A stretch of 64,000 bases of DNA from Halomonas denitrificans (lineage in GTDB: Bacteria; Pseudomonadota; Gammaproteobacteria; Xanthomonadales; Wenzhouxiangellaceae), in the NCBI GenBank assembly GCA_019800895.1, contig JAHVKF010000001.1:186001-250000 (forward strand). The letters are read 5' to 3'. The translations under genes and the position numbers were made by a program. Numbering within the stretch: the stretch's first letter is position 1; each line of letters begins with the position of its first letter. Positions 17,884 through 27,365 of this stretch are shown here, in pieces. The notes below the pieces were generated by a model. The model searched no databases. It saw only the letters and a program-made list of their open reading frames with translations, and had not been told where the DNA came from.

Positions 17884-18276
17884 ATGAGCATGAACCGAGA
17901 ACACGCACTCGAACTCCTGACCCTGCTTGCGGTGATCGCCATCGTCCACGTTCCGCTCGATGATTCCGACCGTTCCTCTGCACGAACCGGATCTGCCGAT
18001 CGAGTCTCCGCCGCCGAGCCGATCGACCGCGCACCGGGCGGAAATCCGTGGCTGGCCTCGACTCGATCGAGTCCCGCGATGGCCAACGAGCGCCCGCCCT
18101 CCGGACCCGCGGCGCCGCATCGCCTCGACCCCCTCGGTCTGCTCCAGGCGAGCGTGCCGGACACCTGGCGCGTCGCGATCCCCGTTGCGCGCGCCGCGCC
18201 GCTTCACGAGATCCGGAATCGGTCGGGTTCGCGACCGCCCCCGGCGATCGAGGCCCGACCGGACATGACCTGCTGA
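17884..18276 (+). CDS. Hypothetical small membrane-anchored protein
   Basis: 130 residues from the ATG at 17884, preceded by GAAGGA. One N-terminal membrane helix (about 9-25, LELLTLLAVIAIVHVPL) is followed by a Pro/Ser/Arg-rich, probably disordered tail. There is no recognisable family. It is divergent from the phosphatase gene and upstream of two further secreted or anchored small proteins on the same strand. The weak composition of the tail leaves doubt that the whole frame is expressed. Confidence 0.4.
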   Translation: MSMNREHALELLTLLAVIAIVHVPLDDSDRSSARTGSADRVSAAEPIDRAPGGNPWLASTRSSPAMANERPPSGPAAPHRLDPLGLLQASVPDTWRVAIPVARAAPLHEIRNRSGSRPPPAIEARPDMTC

Positions 18277-18600
18277 AGCGGTCCGGCGCCGACCGGCCGC
18301 AGCGCCGCCCCCGGGGCCGTCATCGGCGAGCCGCGTGCAGCCGACGACGACCCGTACTGCGCGTCGCATCGACCACCCGAGGCGTTGGCAGGACGAGCGC
18401 CAGCGTTCGGCATCCACGCGTCGTATCGCAACCGGCATTCGTATCGAAACCACGATGAATGCACTGGGGACGGAATCGGCTTGAATTGCCGGTCCGCATG
18501 TGGTCCACTACGCTCCTTTGGTTTCTTTCTGTGAGCTGCATCACGCTCCGGGCCATCAGGCTCGCGGCAGCAGCCCGGGTTCGAGCGGGGAGATCGGATC
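18277..18600. other. Intergenic region with CRP-like site
   Basis: These 324 bases show no convincing gene. The last 70 bases hold a CRP-like site (18530-18545) and the ribosome site GGGGAG before the next gene; nothing else stands out. Confidence 0.5.
18530..18545 (+). promoter_or_regulatory. CRP/Clp-like site upstream of the 18601 gene
   Basis: TGTGAGCTGCATCACG matches TGTGA-N6-TCACA at 9 of 10 fixed positions. It lies 56 bp before the ATG at 18601, so any promoter would overlap or follow it closely. Confidence 0.5.
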
Positions 18601-19152
18601 ATGCGGATCGGCTATCAGCTTCTGCTCCTGGCCTTGCTGGGCGTGCTACTGCTCGCGGCCATCGACCTGCGCGGGGAGCTCCGGGACCTGCGCGCGGCGG
18701 TCCGGAATGCCGAGACGCCGGAGGAGCGCTTCGATCTGCCTGGCCGCGGACAGGTCGCCGATGCGGCCTCGGGGGAATGCGTCGCCGATGGACCCGCGCT
18801 GCGCAGGCTGATCCGGGAAGAGCTGCGCGACTTCGACGCGCGTTGGACCGCTTCGCACGATGCCGGCGACCGCTCGAGTCGAACGCGTGGCGCAGCGAAC
18901 GGGGCGCCCGCTGCTCAGCCCTGGAACGACTCGCAGACCCTTTCATCGCCTGAACGGACCGCCGAGCTCGACCTGCAGTTCGAGCTCGTCCACCAGGAAA
19001 TCGATCTCTACCTCGACCACGGCGAAATCTCGAACGCGGAGATGGCCGTGCTCCAGGGCGAGATTGCACGACTTTCCCCGTCCCAGCGCATCGAGGCGAT
19101 GCGCCGCCTTGTGGCCGCGATCAACTCGGGCGAACTCGACGGCAGGCTCTGA
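18601..19152 (+). CDS. Hypothetical membrane-anchored helical protein
   Basis: 183 residues with GGGGAG upstream of the ATG. One N-terminal signal anchor (about 5-21, YQLLLLALLGVLLLAAI) is followed by charged helices (RGELRDLRAAVRNAETPEERF), a loop with one Cys (GECVADGP), and a C-terminal helical segment (about 125-183) containing HQEIDLYLDHGEISNAEMAVLQ and RIEAMRRLVAAINSGEL. I recognise no family. Topology suggests an inner-membrane protein with a periplasmic helical domain. It lies 44 nt upstream of the secreted protein at 19197 and probably shares its transcript. Confidence 0.6.
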   Translation: MRIGYQLLLLALLGVLLLAAIDLRGELRDLRAAVRNAETPEERFDLPGRGQVADAASGECVADGPALRRLIREELRDFDARWTASHDAGDRSSRTRGAANGAPAAQPWNDSQTLSSPERTAELDLQFELVHQEIDLYLDHGEISNAEMAVLQGEIARLSPSQRIEAMRRLVAAINSGELDGRL

Positions 19153-19196
19153 GCCCGCCGATTGCCAGACCACAACCCAATGGAAGGAGTCGACTC

Positions 19197-19676
19197 ATGA
19201 AACGTACACCGCTTGCTCTTGCTCTTCTGCTCGCCTGCGCTTCGGCGCACGCGGGCTTTGTCCAGCCCGCGCCGGTCGATGTGGACCTCGACAACAACCG
19301 GGCTTCGGGCGACATGGTCACCGCCCGCTTCGCCGACGACGAAGTCACGTTCATCGGTTGCGGCACCCGCAATTTCTCCGATCCGACCGTACCGGGAAGC
19401 GAGTTCCAGTTCGGCTTCTGTCAGGCCGGGGACGCCGACGAGGAACAGTTCACCTGCTTTACCGAGGACCCGTTCCTGCTCGACAAGATCAAGAACGTCA
19501 ACGATTTCTCGTTCATCACCTTCGCGTGGAACGAGGACGGAGACTGCACGTCCGTCGGCTCGTCGACACAGTCCTTCTACATTCCCGTGTTCACCGAAGG
19601 CGACGGCGCGTTCCCCGGCCAGGGCAACGGACCGGGCAGCAACAGCGGGAATGGAAACGGCAACGGCGGCGGCTGA
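19197..19676 (+). CDS. Hypothetical secreted protein with Gly/Asn-rich tail
   Basis: 159 residues with AAGGAG 9 nt before the ATG. A clean signal peptide (about 1-19, LLACASAHA) is followed by an acidic mature domain rich in Phe and Asp with four cysteines (FIGCGTRN, FGFCQAG, FTCFTED, GDCTSVG), likely two disulfides, and a C-terminal tail of repeated GNG units. No family is recognised. It is the last gene before a hairpin terminator and forms a likely two-gene unit with 18601-19152. The acidic, disulfide-bearing exported character suggests an extracellular or periplasmic binding protein, which is a guess. Confidence 0.75.
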   Translation: MKRTPLALALLLACASAHAGFVQPAPVDVDLDNNRASGDMVTARFADDEVTFIGCGTRNFSDPTVPGSEFQFGFCQAGDADEEQFTCFTEDPFLLDKIKNVNDFSFITFAWNEDGDCTSVGSSTQSFYIPVFTEGDGAFPGQGNGPGSNSGNGNGNGGG

Positions 19677-19699
19677 CCGCCCGCGTTCCCGAATCGGAA

Positions 19700-19724
19700 G
19701 GCGCCTCGAACCGAGGCGCCATTT
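19700..19724 (+). terminator. Hairpin terminator after the secreted protein gene
   Basis: GGCGCCTCG-AAC-CGAGGCGCC (19700-19720) is followed by only ATTTC, a weak T tract. It lies 24 nt after the stop at 19676 and near the convergent ybiI-like stop. Confidence 0.6.
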
Positions 19725-19730
19725 CGGGGT

Positions 19731-19994
19731 TCACCGCAGCTGGCTGTCCTTGCTGCCGCGACGATTCACCCCGCCTCGATCCGCAGCGGAATCGGCTTCG
19801 GCCTGGCATTCGATGCACAGGCGCACCCCGGGCACGGCGCGCCGACGGGCCTCGGGAATCACTTCCCCGCACTCCTCGCATTCGCGCAGGCTCTCGCCCT
19901 TCCCCATCCGGCTTCGCGCCCTGCGCACCTCGTCCTCGACGCTGGCGTCGATCTGATCCTGCACGGCCCCGTCTCGGGCCCATCCTCCGGCCAT
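19731..19994 (-). CDS. YbiI-type DksA/TraR zinc-finger protein
   Basis: 87 residues from the ATG at 19994. It follows the E. coli YbiI pattern closely: MAGGWARD start, ARSRMGKGESLRECEECGEVIP with the first CxxC, RAVPGVRLCIECQ with the second, and the invariant C-terminal NRRGSKDSQLR. The four cysteines form a DksA-like zinc finger, but the long coiled coil with acidic tip of DksA is absent or very short, so direct RNA polymerase secondary-channel regulation is uncertain. Function is unknown even in E. coli. It is divergent from the gene at 20125. Confidence 0.9.
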   Translation of the reverse strand: MAGGWARDGAVQDQIDASVEDEVRRARSRMGKGESLRECEECGEVIPEARRRAVPGVRLCIECQAEADSAADRGGVNRRGSKDSQLR

Positions 19995-20124
19995 GGCTTG
20001 ACGATCCTCGGGTCGAACCGTCCTACAGTCTAGCGCGAACGCCTCGACCAGCCGTCCTCGAACCGCTCGCGAACCGCCAGGGCGGGAAATTGTCCAAACC
20101 ATTGATCTGGTTTAATCTTGGGCC

Positions 20125-21285
20125 ATGAACCGACTTCGAAACCTGCTTTCGCTGCTCCTCCTCCTGGCGTCGACCGCGGCGCTCTCCTCGACCGATCCCG
20201 GCCCCACCCTGACGCCCTCCGACGTTCACCAGCTGCGGGTCGGCGCGGAGCGCGAGCTGGCCGCCGTCGCCGCCCGCGTCGACAGCGCCGCGCAGCCGAA
20301 GCGCCGTGCCGCGCTGGCGGCTGCCGCGACGCTGGCGCGCGCCGACGCGGAACCCGACCCGCAGCGGCGCGAGGCGCTGCTCGAGCGCTGGCTGCGCGAC
20401 TGGGCGCCGGAGCGGCGGACCGGTCCCTCGGCCGATGCCGCGACACTGGACCGGATCGAATCACTGACCCGGTTCGAGCCGGTCGTGCACGTCCGCCACC
20501 ACGAGCACCCCGGTCGTTCCGTTCCCGCGTTCAATGTCGCGGGCCAGGCGCGCAATCGACTGCACCGCCTTGCCGTGCGCGACCGGGCCGAGGAACTGCT
20601 GCGCCGACCTCAGGAACTGGACGCGCTGCTGGTCGGGTCCAAATCGGCACAGCTGTCCGTGTCGTCGACTCCGGTGGCCTTCGAGGCGGCCGTCACCGCA
20701 TTGGCCGAACGCCCCATCGACCAGAGAACCCCGCTCGTCGATGCGCTGCGGTCGCGGCTGAACGCGGCCGGGGCCGATCGAGCGACGTCCGCAGGTTCGG
20801 CGCTACTCCGACTGCACGAGCTCGGCGCGCTGTCCGACGACGGGGTGCTGCTGGATCTGGTCCGACATGCGGACGCCTCCGTCGCCGCAAGGGCGCTGCG
20901 CCGCACGGACCGGACCGACGACCCGACGCTGCGGGCCTCGGCGGTGCAGGCTGCGCTGGCACGGCCCGCCCTCGCCGGCCTCGCCCTGGCCCGGGCGGCC
21001 GCCAGTCCCGAGCCCGAACTGGCCGCGGCACCCTGGTCCGTCCTCGATGACCCCCGCCTCGGCGGCGACGCCGCCCTGGCGCTGGCCCGGAGTGCGCCCG
21101 CGCTCGAAACGAGCATCGAGGAGCGCTTTCCGACGGCCTCCCCCCGCGAGCGGCTTCGCATGCAGCTCGCGCTGCAGCTTCGCGACACCCCGGCCAGCCG
21201 GGCGCTGCTGGCCCGCTTGACGACGAGTTCCGACGCGACCGACGGGTCGCGCGCGAAGCGTTCCGAACGGGAGATCGAACGATGA
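20125..21285 (+). CDS. Hypothetical secreted helical (HEAT-like) protein
   Basis: 386 residues. A signal peptide (about 1-21, LLSLLLLLASTAAL) is followed by an Ala/Leu/Arg-rich, almost entirely helical chain. Regular helix pairs in the second half (ALRSRLNAAGADRATSAGSALLRL, DLVRHADASVAARALRR, SAVQAALARPALAGLALARA) look like HEAT-type repeats. No catalytic motif is visible. Its stop overlaps the start of the M14 carboxypeptidase (ATGA), so the two are translationally coupled; a chaperone, inhibitor or scaffold role for the peptidase is possible. No ribosome site is visible upstream, and the -10-like TTTAAT at 20111 lies so close that the mRNA may be leaderless. Confidence 0.7.
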   Translation: MNRLRNLLSLLLLLASTAALSSTDPGPTLTPSDVHQLRVGAERELAAVAARVDSAAQPKRRAALAAAATLARADAEPDPQRREALLERWLRDWAPERRTGPSADAATLDRIESLTRFEPVVHVRHHEHPGRSVPAFNVAGQARNRLHRLAVRDRAEELLRRPQELDALLVGSKSAQLSVSSTPVAFEAAVTALAERPIDQRTPLVDALRSRLNAAGADRATSAGSALLRLHELGALSDDGVLLDLVRHADASVAARALRRTDRTDDPTLRASAVQAALARPALAGLALARAAASPEPELAAAPWSVLDDPRLGGDAALALARSAPALETSIEERFPTASPRERLRMQLALQLRDTPASRALLARLTTSSDATDGSRAKRSEREIER

Positions 21286-23069
21286 GCCGACTGCAGGCCG
21301 CCTTGCTGATGACGCTGACCCTGGGCCTGGTCCCCGGCGCCGACGCGCAGCAACGGTTCACCTACGTCGAAGCACCGTCCGGTGGCAACACCTTCGCCCT
21401 CGGCTATCCGCCGCCGATCCCCGAGGCGACGGCGCTGCCCTTCGACGGCTTCCGGACCTGGCAGGCGCTGCACGCGCGTCACCAGGACCTGATGATGATG
21501 AACGACTTCATCGACGGCGAGATCGTCGGGCAGACACGGCTCGGCCGCGACATCTGGGCCTACGCGCTGACTTCACCGGACCCGGCCATGCCCGACGGGC
21601 GGCCGAAGTCGTCGGTGCTCATCAACGGCGGCATCCATGCCCGCGAGTGGGGCACGCCCGAACTGACCACCGGCCTGATCGAGGGCTACGCGGACAACGC
21701 GGGCGACGGCTGGCTGTACGACTACCTGCTCGATCACGTTCGCTTTGTCGTGCTGCCGGTGAACAACATCGACGGCTTCCTGCAGACCCAGCGGTATCCG
21801 ACCGAGGTGCTGGTCGGCCAGGACCCGCGCTTTCCCGACGACTGGCCGCGCGACGGCCGCATGCGACGCAAGAACCTGCGCGACGCCGACGAGAACCTCG
21901 ACACCTTCGGGGATCACCTCAACGGCGTCGACCTGAACCGCAACAATCCGCCCTTCTTCGACCCGGGCGGCTGGACCGATGTCGAAACCGACCTGACCTG
22001 GCACGGACCGTTCGCCCACAGCGAACCGGAAACCCAGGCACTGGTGGCCGCCGGCGTCTACGCCGACGGCGATCGCCTGCGCTGGTACCAGGACACGCAC
22101 TCGTTCACCCAGCTGTTCTTCTCGAAACGCACGTCGAACACCCGGCGCAACGCCATCCAGGCCCGGCTCCTGTCGACCTTTTCCCGCTTTCACGATGCGC
22201 TGTCGCTGGAACGTCACGGTACGGGCCGCCTCTACATCGACCAGCCCGACCCGATCGACACCGGGATCGGCGTTACGCCCGAATACTTCGCCTACACCTA
22301 CGACATCCCGGCGTGGACGCTGGAGATCGAGCCGGACAACGGCGGCGAGGACTACGGCGGCTTCGGCGCCAACCACGACGGGTTCATCCTTCCCGAATCC
22401 GAGGTCGCACGCCTGCGCGACGACATGGCGATCACCCACGCGGTCCTGGCGTACCAGATGGCCGGCCCGCCGTCGATCCGATCGGTCGAGATCCGCACCA
22501 CCGACGGCTTCCCGGCGCTGACGGCAAACTGGGTTCCCGCCGCCGACGGCAGTCGTACGCTCGACGCGCGCATCTGGGAACCGCTGCTGGTCGGCCTGCA
22601 GTATCGACTCCGCGTGACCTTCGACAAGCCGATGCGCTGGCTGGATATCGACGGCGACGGGTCCGTCCGCGAAACGCCGGGCCAGTCGCTCGCCCTGAAT
22701 CCGCTGATCTGGTTCGGCACGCCGACCGCGTCCGAGTTCGCGATCGACACGGACGCCGGTCGCTGGTTGATCGCGGAGGCGGACCGCTATGCCACCGATA
22801 CCTTCGAAGTGACCTTCGAACTTCCGCCGACGATGGACCCGGAGGACGCGGAACTGGGCTTGCACGGCCTGGTGATCAGCGCCAGCGACATGACCGGCCA
22901 GCTTCTCGACACGGATCCGTCCACTGCGGCGGACTGGGACAACGGAGCCTGGACCGGCTACGAGAACAGCCAGGGCGTTGCCGGCGATTTCGGCGGCTCC
23001 GATTCGAACCTGCAGGTCCTCACCGTGACTCGCGATGCGGCCCGGATCTGGCTGCGTCGGAGAGGCTGA
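21282..23069 (+). CDS. Secreted M14 zinc carboxypeptidase
   Basis: 595 residues with a signal peptide (about 1-22). The peptidase M14 domain (about 60-390) has the zinc motif in NGGIHAREWGTPE (His and Glu ligands), the substrate-binding GVDLNRNNPP segment, the third zinc ligand in YQDTHSFTQLFFS, and the catalytic Glu in WTLEIEPDNGG. A C-terminal beta-rich domain of about 200 residues follows; its IRSVEIRTTDGFPAL and FDKPMRWLDIDGDG stretches resemble an adhesion or sorting domain. The enzyme should remove C-terminal residues from peptides outside the cytoplasm. The 4-nt overlap with the upstream helical protein implies coupled synthesis. Confidence 0.93.
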   Translation: MSRLQAALLMTLTLGLVPGADAQQRFTYVEAPSGGNTFALGYPPPIPEATALPFDGFRTWQALHARHQDLMMMNDFIDGEIVGQTRLGRDIWAYALTSPDPAMPDGRPKSSVLINGGIHAREWGTPELTTGLIEGYADNAGDGWLYDYLLDHVRFVVLPVNNIDGFLQTQRYPTEVLVGQDPRFPDDWPRDGRMRRKNLRDADENLDTFGDHLNGVDLNRNNPPFFDPGGWTDVETDLTWHGPFAHSEPETQALVAAGVYADGDRLRWYQDTHSFTQLFFSKRTSNTRRNAIQARLLSTFSRFHDALSLERHGTGRLYIDQPDPIDTGIGVTPEYFAYTYDIPAWTLEIEPDNGGEDYGGFGANHDGFILPESEVARLRDDMAITHAVLAYQMAGPPSIRSVEIRTTDGFPALTANWVPAADGSRTLDARIWEPLLVGLQYRLRVTFDKPMRWLDIDGDGSVRETPGQSLALNPLIWFGTPTASEFAIDTDAGRWLIAEADRYATDTFEVTFELPPTMDPEDAELGLHGLVISASDMTGQLLDTDPSTAADWDNGAWTGYENSQGVAGDFGGSDSNLQVLTVTRDAARIWLRRRG

Positions 23070-23169
23070 CCGGTAGGCCCGGGCGGTCCGGTCGAGGTCG
23101 TCGCCCTACCGGTCGAGTCGGACCATCCGATCGGGTACGGGCCTCGTGAGACGGGTTCGTGAATTCCGA

Positions 23170-23733
23170 TCAGCCGCTGAGCGGCAGATCCTCGAACGAA
23201 CCGCTCACCGTCAGCGGCAGGCCGGGTAATGGGACGGGCTGTCCGGTCGTGCCGTCGCTGCAGCGCTCGAACACCACCTCGAAGCGACCGCTGATTCGGC
23301 CGTCCTCGAGTCGAGTGCGTTCGAACACGCCTTCGACGGGGTCGCCCGGCTTGCAGATCACCGATCGAGCCGGGCCGTCGAACCGGACGACACGACTGTA
23401 GGTGGTGTTGTTGAAACCCAGCGTTACGGTCGAGGCCGCGCCGGCGTCCGGCAGCCCGCGGCCGTCGACGCTGATCCGCACGCCCTCGGCGCGCAGATCG
23501 ACCATCGAAGCGTAGGCCCAGCCGATCCTCGCGCCCGTCGATTCACTGTCGAACCCCCCGCCCAGCGAGTCCGCCACGGAGAATCGCCGCTGAGGTCCGA
23601 AGGCCGCTACCGATCGCGGATCCTGCGTCGAATCCGGCCCGGACAGGTGCTCGACTCCGTCGCTGTCCGGCGCCTCGGCGCTGCAGCCTGCGATCGCCAG
23701 CATCGCGGCGGCCAGTCGTAGCGAGGCCGTCAT
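23170..23733 (-). CDS. Hypothetical lipoprotein
   Basis: 187 residues from the ATG at 23733, which has GGGAG about 8 nt upstream. The N-terminus is a type II signal (MTASLRLAAAMLAIAGC) with lipobox LAIAGC, so it should be acylated at C17. The mature domain is beta-rich (STVTLGFNNTTYSRVVRF, GRISGRFEVVFERC) with two further Cys, likely a disulfide. I do not recognise the family. It is the last gene before icmF on the same strand and convergent with the carboxypeptidase gene. No partner is evident. Confidence 0.7.
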   Translation of the reverse strand: MTASLRLAAAMLAIAGCSAEAPDSDGVEHLSGPDSTQDPRSVAAFGPQRRFSVADSLGGGFDSESTGARIGWAYASMVDLRAEGVRISVDGRGLPDAGAASTVTLGFNNTTYSRVVRFDGPARSVICKPGDPVEGVFERTRLEDGRISGRFEVVFERCSDGTTGQPVPLPGLPLTVSGSFEDLPLSG

Positions 23734-23814
23734 GCCCGGCTCCCTTCGCGAATGGGCGTATCCCTCGATACGCGATCCGCGCCACCTCTGCGCCAGCACC
23801 GGCCGTGGGTCGGC

Positions 23815-26800
23815 CTACATGTTGCGGCGGTACTCCCCTCCGACCTCGTACAGCGCGTGGCTGATCTGGCCCAGCGAGCAGCGCTTGACCGCCTCGATCA
23901 GCGCCTCGAAGGTGTTGCCGCGCGCCCGGGCCACGTCCCTGAGCCGAGCCAGGCGCTCGCTCGCCGCGGCCTCGTTGCGCCGCTGGAACGCCCGGACGTT
24001 GACGACCTGCTGGTCCTTTTCTTCCGTGCTCGACCGCATCAGCTCGATCTCGCCGCCTTCCTGCGCCGACCCCTCGGGCGGACGGAAGGTGTTGACGCCG
24101 ACCAGCGGCAGGGAACCGTCGTGCTTCTTGTGCTCGTAGTACAGCGACTCTTCCTGGATCTTGCCGCGCTGGTACATCGTGTCCATCGCGCCGAGCACGC
24201 CGCCGCGTTCGGAAATGCGATCGAATTCGGCGTAGACCGCATCCTCGACCAGATCCGTGAGCTGATCGATGACGAAGCTGCCCTGGAAGGGGTTCTCGTT
24301 GTAGTTCAACCCCAGTTCCTTGTTGATGATCATCTGGATCGCCACCGCGCGCCGGACCGATTCTTCCGTCGGCGTCGTGATCGCCTCGTCGTAGGCGTTC
24401 GTATGCAGGCTGTTGCAGTTGTCGAAGATCGCGTACAGGGCCTGGAGCGTCGTGCGGATGTCGTTGAACTGGATCTCCTGGGCGTGCAGCGAGCGGCCCG
24501 AGGTCTGGATGTGGTACTTCATCATCTGCGATCGCTTGTTGGCACCGTAACGCTCGCGCATCGCCCGCGCCCAGATCCTGCGCGCGACCCGGCCGATCAC
24601 CGAGTACTCCGGGTCCATGCCGTTGGAGAAGAAGAACGACAGGTTCGGGGCGAAGGCGTCGATGTCCATGCCCCGGGCCAGGTAGTACTCGACGATGGTG
24701 AAGCCGTTGGACAGGGTGAAGGCCAGCTGGGAGATCGGATTCGCCCCGGCCTCGGCGATGTGATAGCCGGAAATCGACACGGAGTAGAAGTTGCGCACGC
24801 CGTGGTCGATGAAGTACTGCTGGATATCGCCCATCATGTGCAGGGCGAACTCGGTCGAGAAGATGCAGGTGTTCTGCGCCTGGTCTTCCTTCAGGATGTC
24901 GGCCTGGACGGTACCGCGGACCACCTTGAGCGTGTCGGCCTTGATCTTCGCGTAGGTGTCGGCATCGAGGAGCTGGTCGCCGGTCACCCCGAGCAGGCCG
25001 AGGCCCAGCCCGTCGTTGGTCTTCGGAAGATCGCCCGCATACTCGGGCAGATCGTCGCCCAGCAGTTCGGCGCGCTTCTTCTGCGCCGCTTCCCACTGGC
25101 CCGATTCCTTCAGGTGCTTTTCGACCTGCTGGTCGATCGCGGTGTTCATGAACATGGCCAGGATCATCGGTGCCGGACCGTTGATGGTCATCGACACGGA
25201 GGTCGCGGGGTCGCTCAGGTCGAAGCCCGAATAGAGCTTCTTCATGTCGTCCAGCGTCGCGATGGAGACGCCCGAATTGCCCACCTTGCCGTAGATGTCC
25301 GGCCGCTCGGCCGGGTCTTCGCCGTACAGCGTCACCGAATCGAACGCGGTCGACAGCCGGCGCGCCGGCTGACCCTCGGACAGGTAGTGGAAGCGGCGGT
25401 TGGTGCGCTCCGGCGTGCCCTCGCCGGCGAACATCCGGATCGGGTCCTCGTTGGTCCGTCGGTAGGGGTAGACGCCCCCGGTGTAGGGATAGTGCCCCGG
25501 CAGGTTCTCCTTGTGCAGGAACACCAGCAGATCGCCCCAGTCCGATGTCTGCGGTGCGGCGATCTTCGGAATCCGCAGCTTCGACAACGACTCACGGTAG
25601 TTCGAGCCCGAGATCTCGCGGCCGCGGACCTCGTAGCTGTACTCGTCGGCCTCGACCGACGCCTTCAACGCCGGCCAGTCGCGCAGGCGATCGCGGGCCT
25701 CCTCGGGGATCGCCTTCAGGGCCTCGTTGTAGCGCTCGGCCAGCAGCTTGCGGTCGCCGGTCGACGGCAGCGCGTCGAACGTGCGTAACGGGTCCGGCAG
25801 ATCGTCGGTTTCCAGTTCGCGCATCACCTCGTAGTAGTGCTGGGCGCGACGTGCTTCTTCGGCCCAGCGCGCGATGGACGCGTTCAGCCCGCGGCCCTGT
25901 TCGGCGATCTCGGCGAGGTAGCGTACGCGTTGGCCCGGGATCAGGACCGAGCCCTTCGGCTCGGCCGCCTCGGCCTCGGAGCCCGGCTCGAAGTCGCAGC
26001 GCGGGCCGCGCCGGCCGAGATCGCGGATCAGGCGGCACAGATTGGCGAACATCCAGGTCACACCCGGGTCGTTGAACTGGCTGGCGATCGTGGGATACAC
26101 CGGAACCTGATCGTCGGCGAGGTCGAACTTCAGACGATTGCGCTTCCACTGCTTGCGAACGTCCCGCAGCGCGTCCTGGCTGCCCTGCCGGTCGTACTTG
26201 TTCAGCACCACGAGCTCGGCGAAGTCCAGCATGTCGATCTTCTCGAGCTGGCTGGCCGCGCCGTATTCGGACGTCATCACGTAGACCGGCAGGTCGACGA
26301 GATCGACGACTTCGGAATCGGACTGGCCGATCCCGGCCGTTTCGAGCAGGACCAGGTCGAAATCGCAGCGGCGAAGGAATTCCAGGCTGTCGCGAACGAC
26401 CTCGGAGGTGGCCAGGTGCGCCCGGCGCGTCGCCATCGAGCGCATGAACACACGGTCCGAGCGAAGCGTGTTCATGCGGATCCGGTCGCCGAGCAGCGCA
26501 CCGCCCGTACGCCGGCGGGTCGGATCGACCGCGAGCACCGCGATCTTCATCTCGGGAAAGTGCTGCAGGAAGCGGTTGATCAGTTCGTCGGTGACCGACG
26601 ACTTGCCGGCGCCCCCGGTGCCCGTCAATCCGATCACCGGAATCGCGCCATCGGCCGGCTTGGCGAGCTGCGCCTGCTGGTGTTCGGACAGGGTTCCGGT
26701 CTCGATCGCCGACAGGGTCGCGGCGACCGCCCCGGCATCCAGCGGATCGTCGCTGCCCGGCAGGCGCGGCGCAGGGCGCTGGCGCGATCGGCGGGCCTTC

Positions 26801-27252
26801 TCGGTCCGCTCGACCAGGTCGCCGATCATGTCGGCCAGGCCCATCTTCATGCCGTCGTCCGGGTGGTAGATCCGGTTGACGCCGGCCGCCTCCAACTCGC
26901 GGATTTCGCCCGGGGTGATCGTCCCGCCCCCGCCGCCGAACACCTGGATATGCGAGGCACCCTGCTCTTCGAGCATGTCGACCATGTACTTGAAGAACTC
27001 GTTGTGGCCGCCCTGGTAGGAGCTGATCGCAATGCCGTCGGCGTCCTCGCAGATCGCCGCCCGGACGATCTCGGCGACCGAGCGATTGTGGCCCAGGTGC
27101 ACGACTTCGCACCCCTCGGCCTGGATCAGGCGTCTCATCAGGTTGATCGCGGCATCGTGGCCGTCGAACAGGCTGGCCGCGGTCACGAAGCGCAGCGGCG
27201 TGTCGGAGCCCGGTGCGGACTGGTCGGAAAGGGATTCGGCGGTCTGGTTCAT
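23815..27252 (-). CDS. icmF: Fused isobutyryl-CoA mutase IcmF
   Basis: 1145 residues from the ATG at 27252 (GAGG about 9 nt upstream). Domains in order: B12-binding (about 20-150, DGHD with the lower-ligand His32, then [12 protein letters not shown]); MeaI-type G-protein chaperone (about 205-500, P-loop [12 protein letters not shown] at 208-219, NKYD base-recognition motif); and methylmalonyl-CoA mutase-type TIM barrel (about 560-1140, [35 protein letters not shown]). This order is diagnostic of IcmF, which interconverts isobutyryl-CoA and n-butyryl-CoA (and pivalyl/isovaleryl-CoA in some members) using adenosylcobalamin. The fused GTPase loads and repairs the cofactor. No acyl-CoA dehydrogenase or regulator is adjacent, so the pathway here is unclear; branched-chain amino acid or fatty acid use is likely. 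Confidence 0.95.
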   Translation of the reverse strand: MNQTAESLSDQSAPGSDTPLRFVTAASLFDGHDAAINLMRRLIQAEGCEVVHLGHNRSVAEIVRAAICEDADGIAISSYQGGHNEFFKYMVDMLEEQGASHIQVFGGGGGTITPGEIRELEAAGVNRIYHPDDGMKMGLADMIGDLVERTEKARRSRQRPAPRLPGSDDPLDAGAVAATLSAIETGTLSEHQQAQLAKPADGAIPVIGLTGTGGAGKSSVTDELINRFLQHFPEMKIAVLAVDPTRRRTGGALLGDRIRMNTLRSDRVFMRSMATRRAHLATSEVVRDSLEFLRRCDFDLVLLETAGIGQSDSEVVDLVDLPVYVMTSEYGAASQLEKIDMLDFAELVVLNKYDRQGSQDALRDVRKQWKRNRLKFDLADDQVPVYPTIASQFNDPGVTWMFANLCRLIRDLGRRGPRCDFEPGSEAEAAEPKGSVLIPGQRVRYLAEIAEQGRGLNASIARWAEEARRAQHYYEVMRELETDDLPDPLRTFDALPSTGDRKLLAERYNEALKAIPEEARDRLRDWPALKASVEADEYSYEVRGREISGSNYRESLSKLRIPKIAAPQTSDWGDLLVFLHKENLPGHYPYTGGVYPYRRTNEDPIRMFAGEGTPERTNRRFHYLSEGQPARRLSTAFDSVTLYGEDPAERPDIYGKVGNSGVSIATLDDMKKLYSGFDLSDPATSVSMTINGPAPMILAMFMNTAIDQQVEKHLKESGQWEAAQKKRAELLGDDLPEYAGDLPKTNDGLGLGLLGVTGDQLLDADTYAKIKADTLKVVRGTVQADILKEDQAQNTCIFSTEFALHMMGDIQQYFIDHGVRNFYSVSISGYHIAEAGANPISQLAFTLSNGFTIVEYYLARGMDIDAFAPNLSFFFSNGMDPEYSVIGRVARRIWARAMRERYGANKRSQMMKYHIQTSGRSLHAQEIQFNDIRTTLQALYAIFDNCNSLHTNAYDEAITTPTEESVRRAVAIQMIINKELGLNYNENPFQGSFVIDQLTDLVEDAVYAEFDRISERGGVLGAMDTMYQRGKIQEESLYYEHKKHDGSLPLVGVNTFRPPEGSAQEGGEIELMRSSTEEKDQQVVNVRAFQRRNEAAASERLARLRDVARARGNTFEALIEAVKRCSLGQISHALYEVGGEYRRNM

Positions 27253-27365
27253 TCGGGGACCTCGGTAACGGACGGTCAATCCCCTATTTTAGCGCGCCCG
27301 GGGTCGACGCCGCGCCGGACGCCGGCTCCCCGACGGGACCGCGCGACGAAGCCCGCCGGCAGGCG

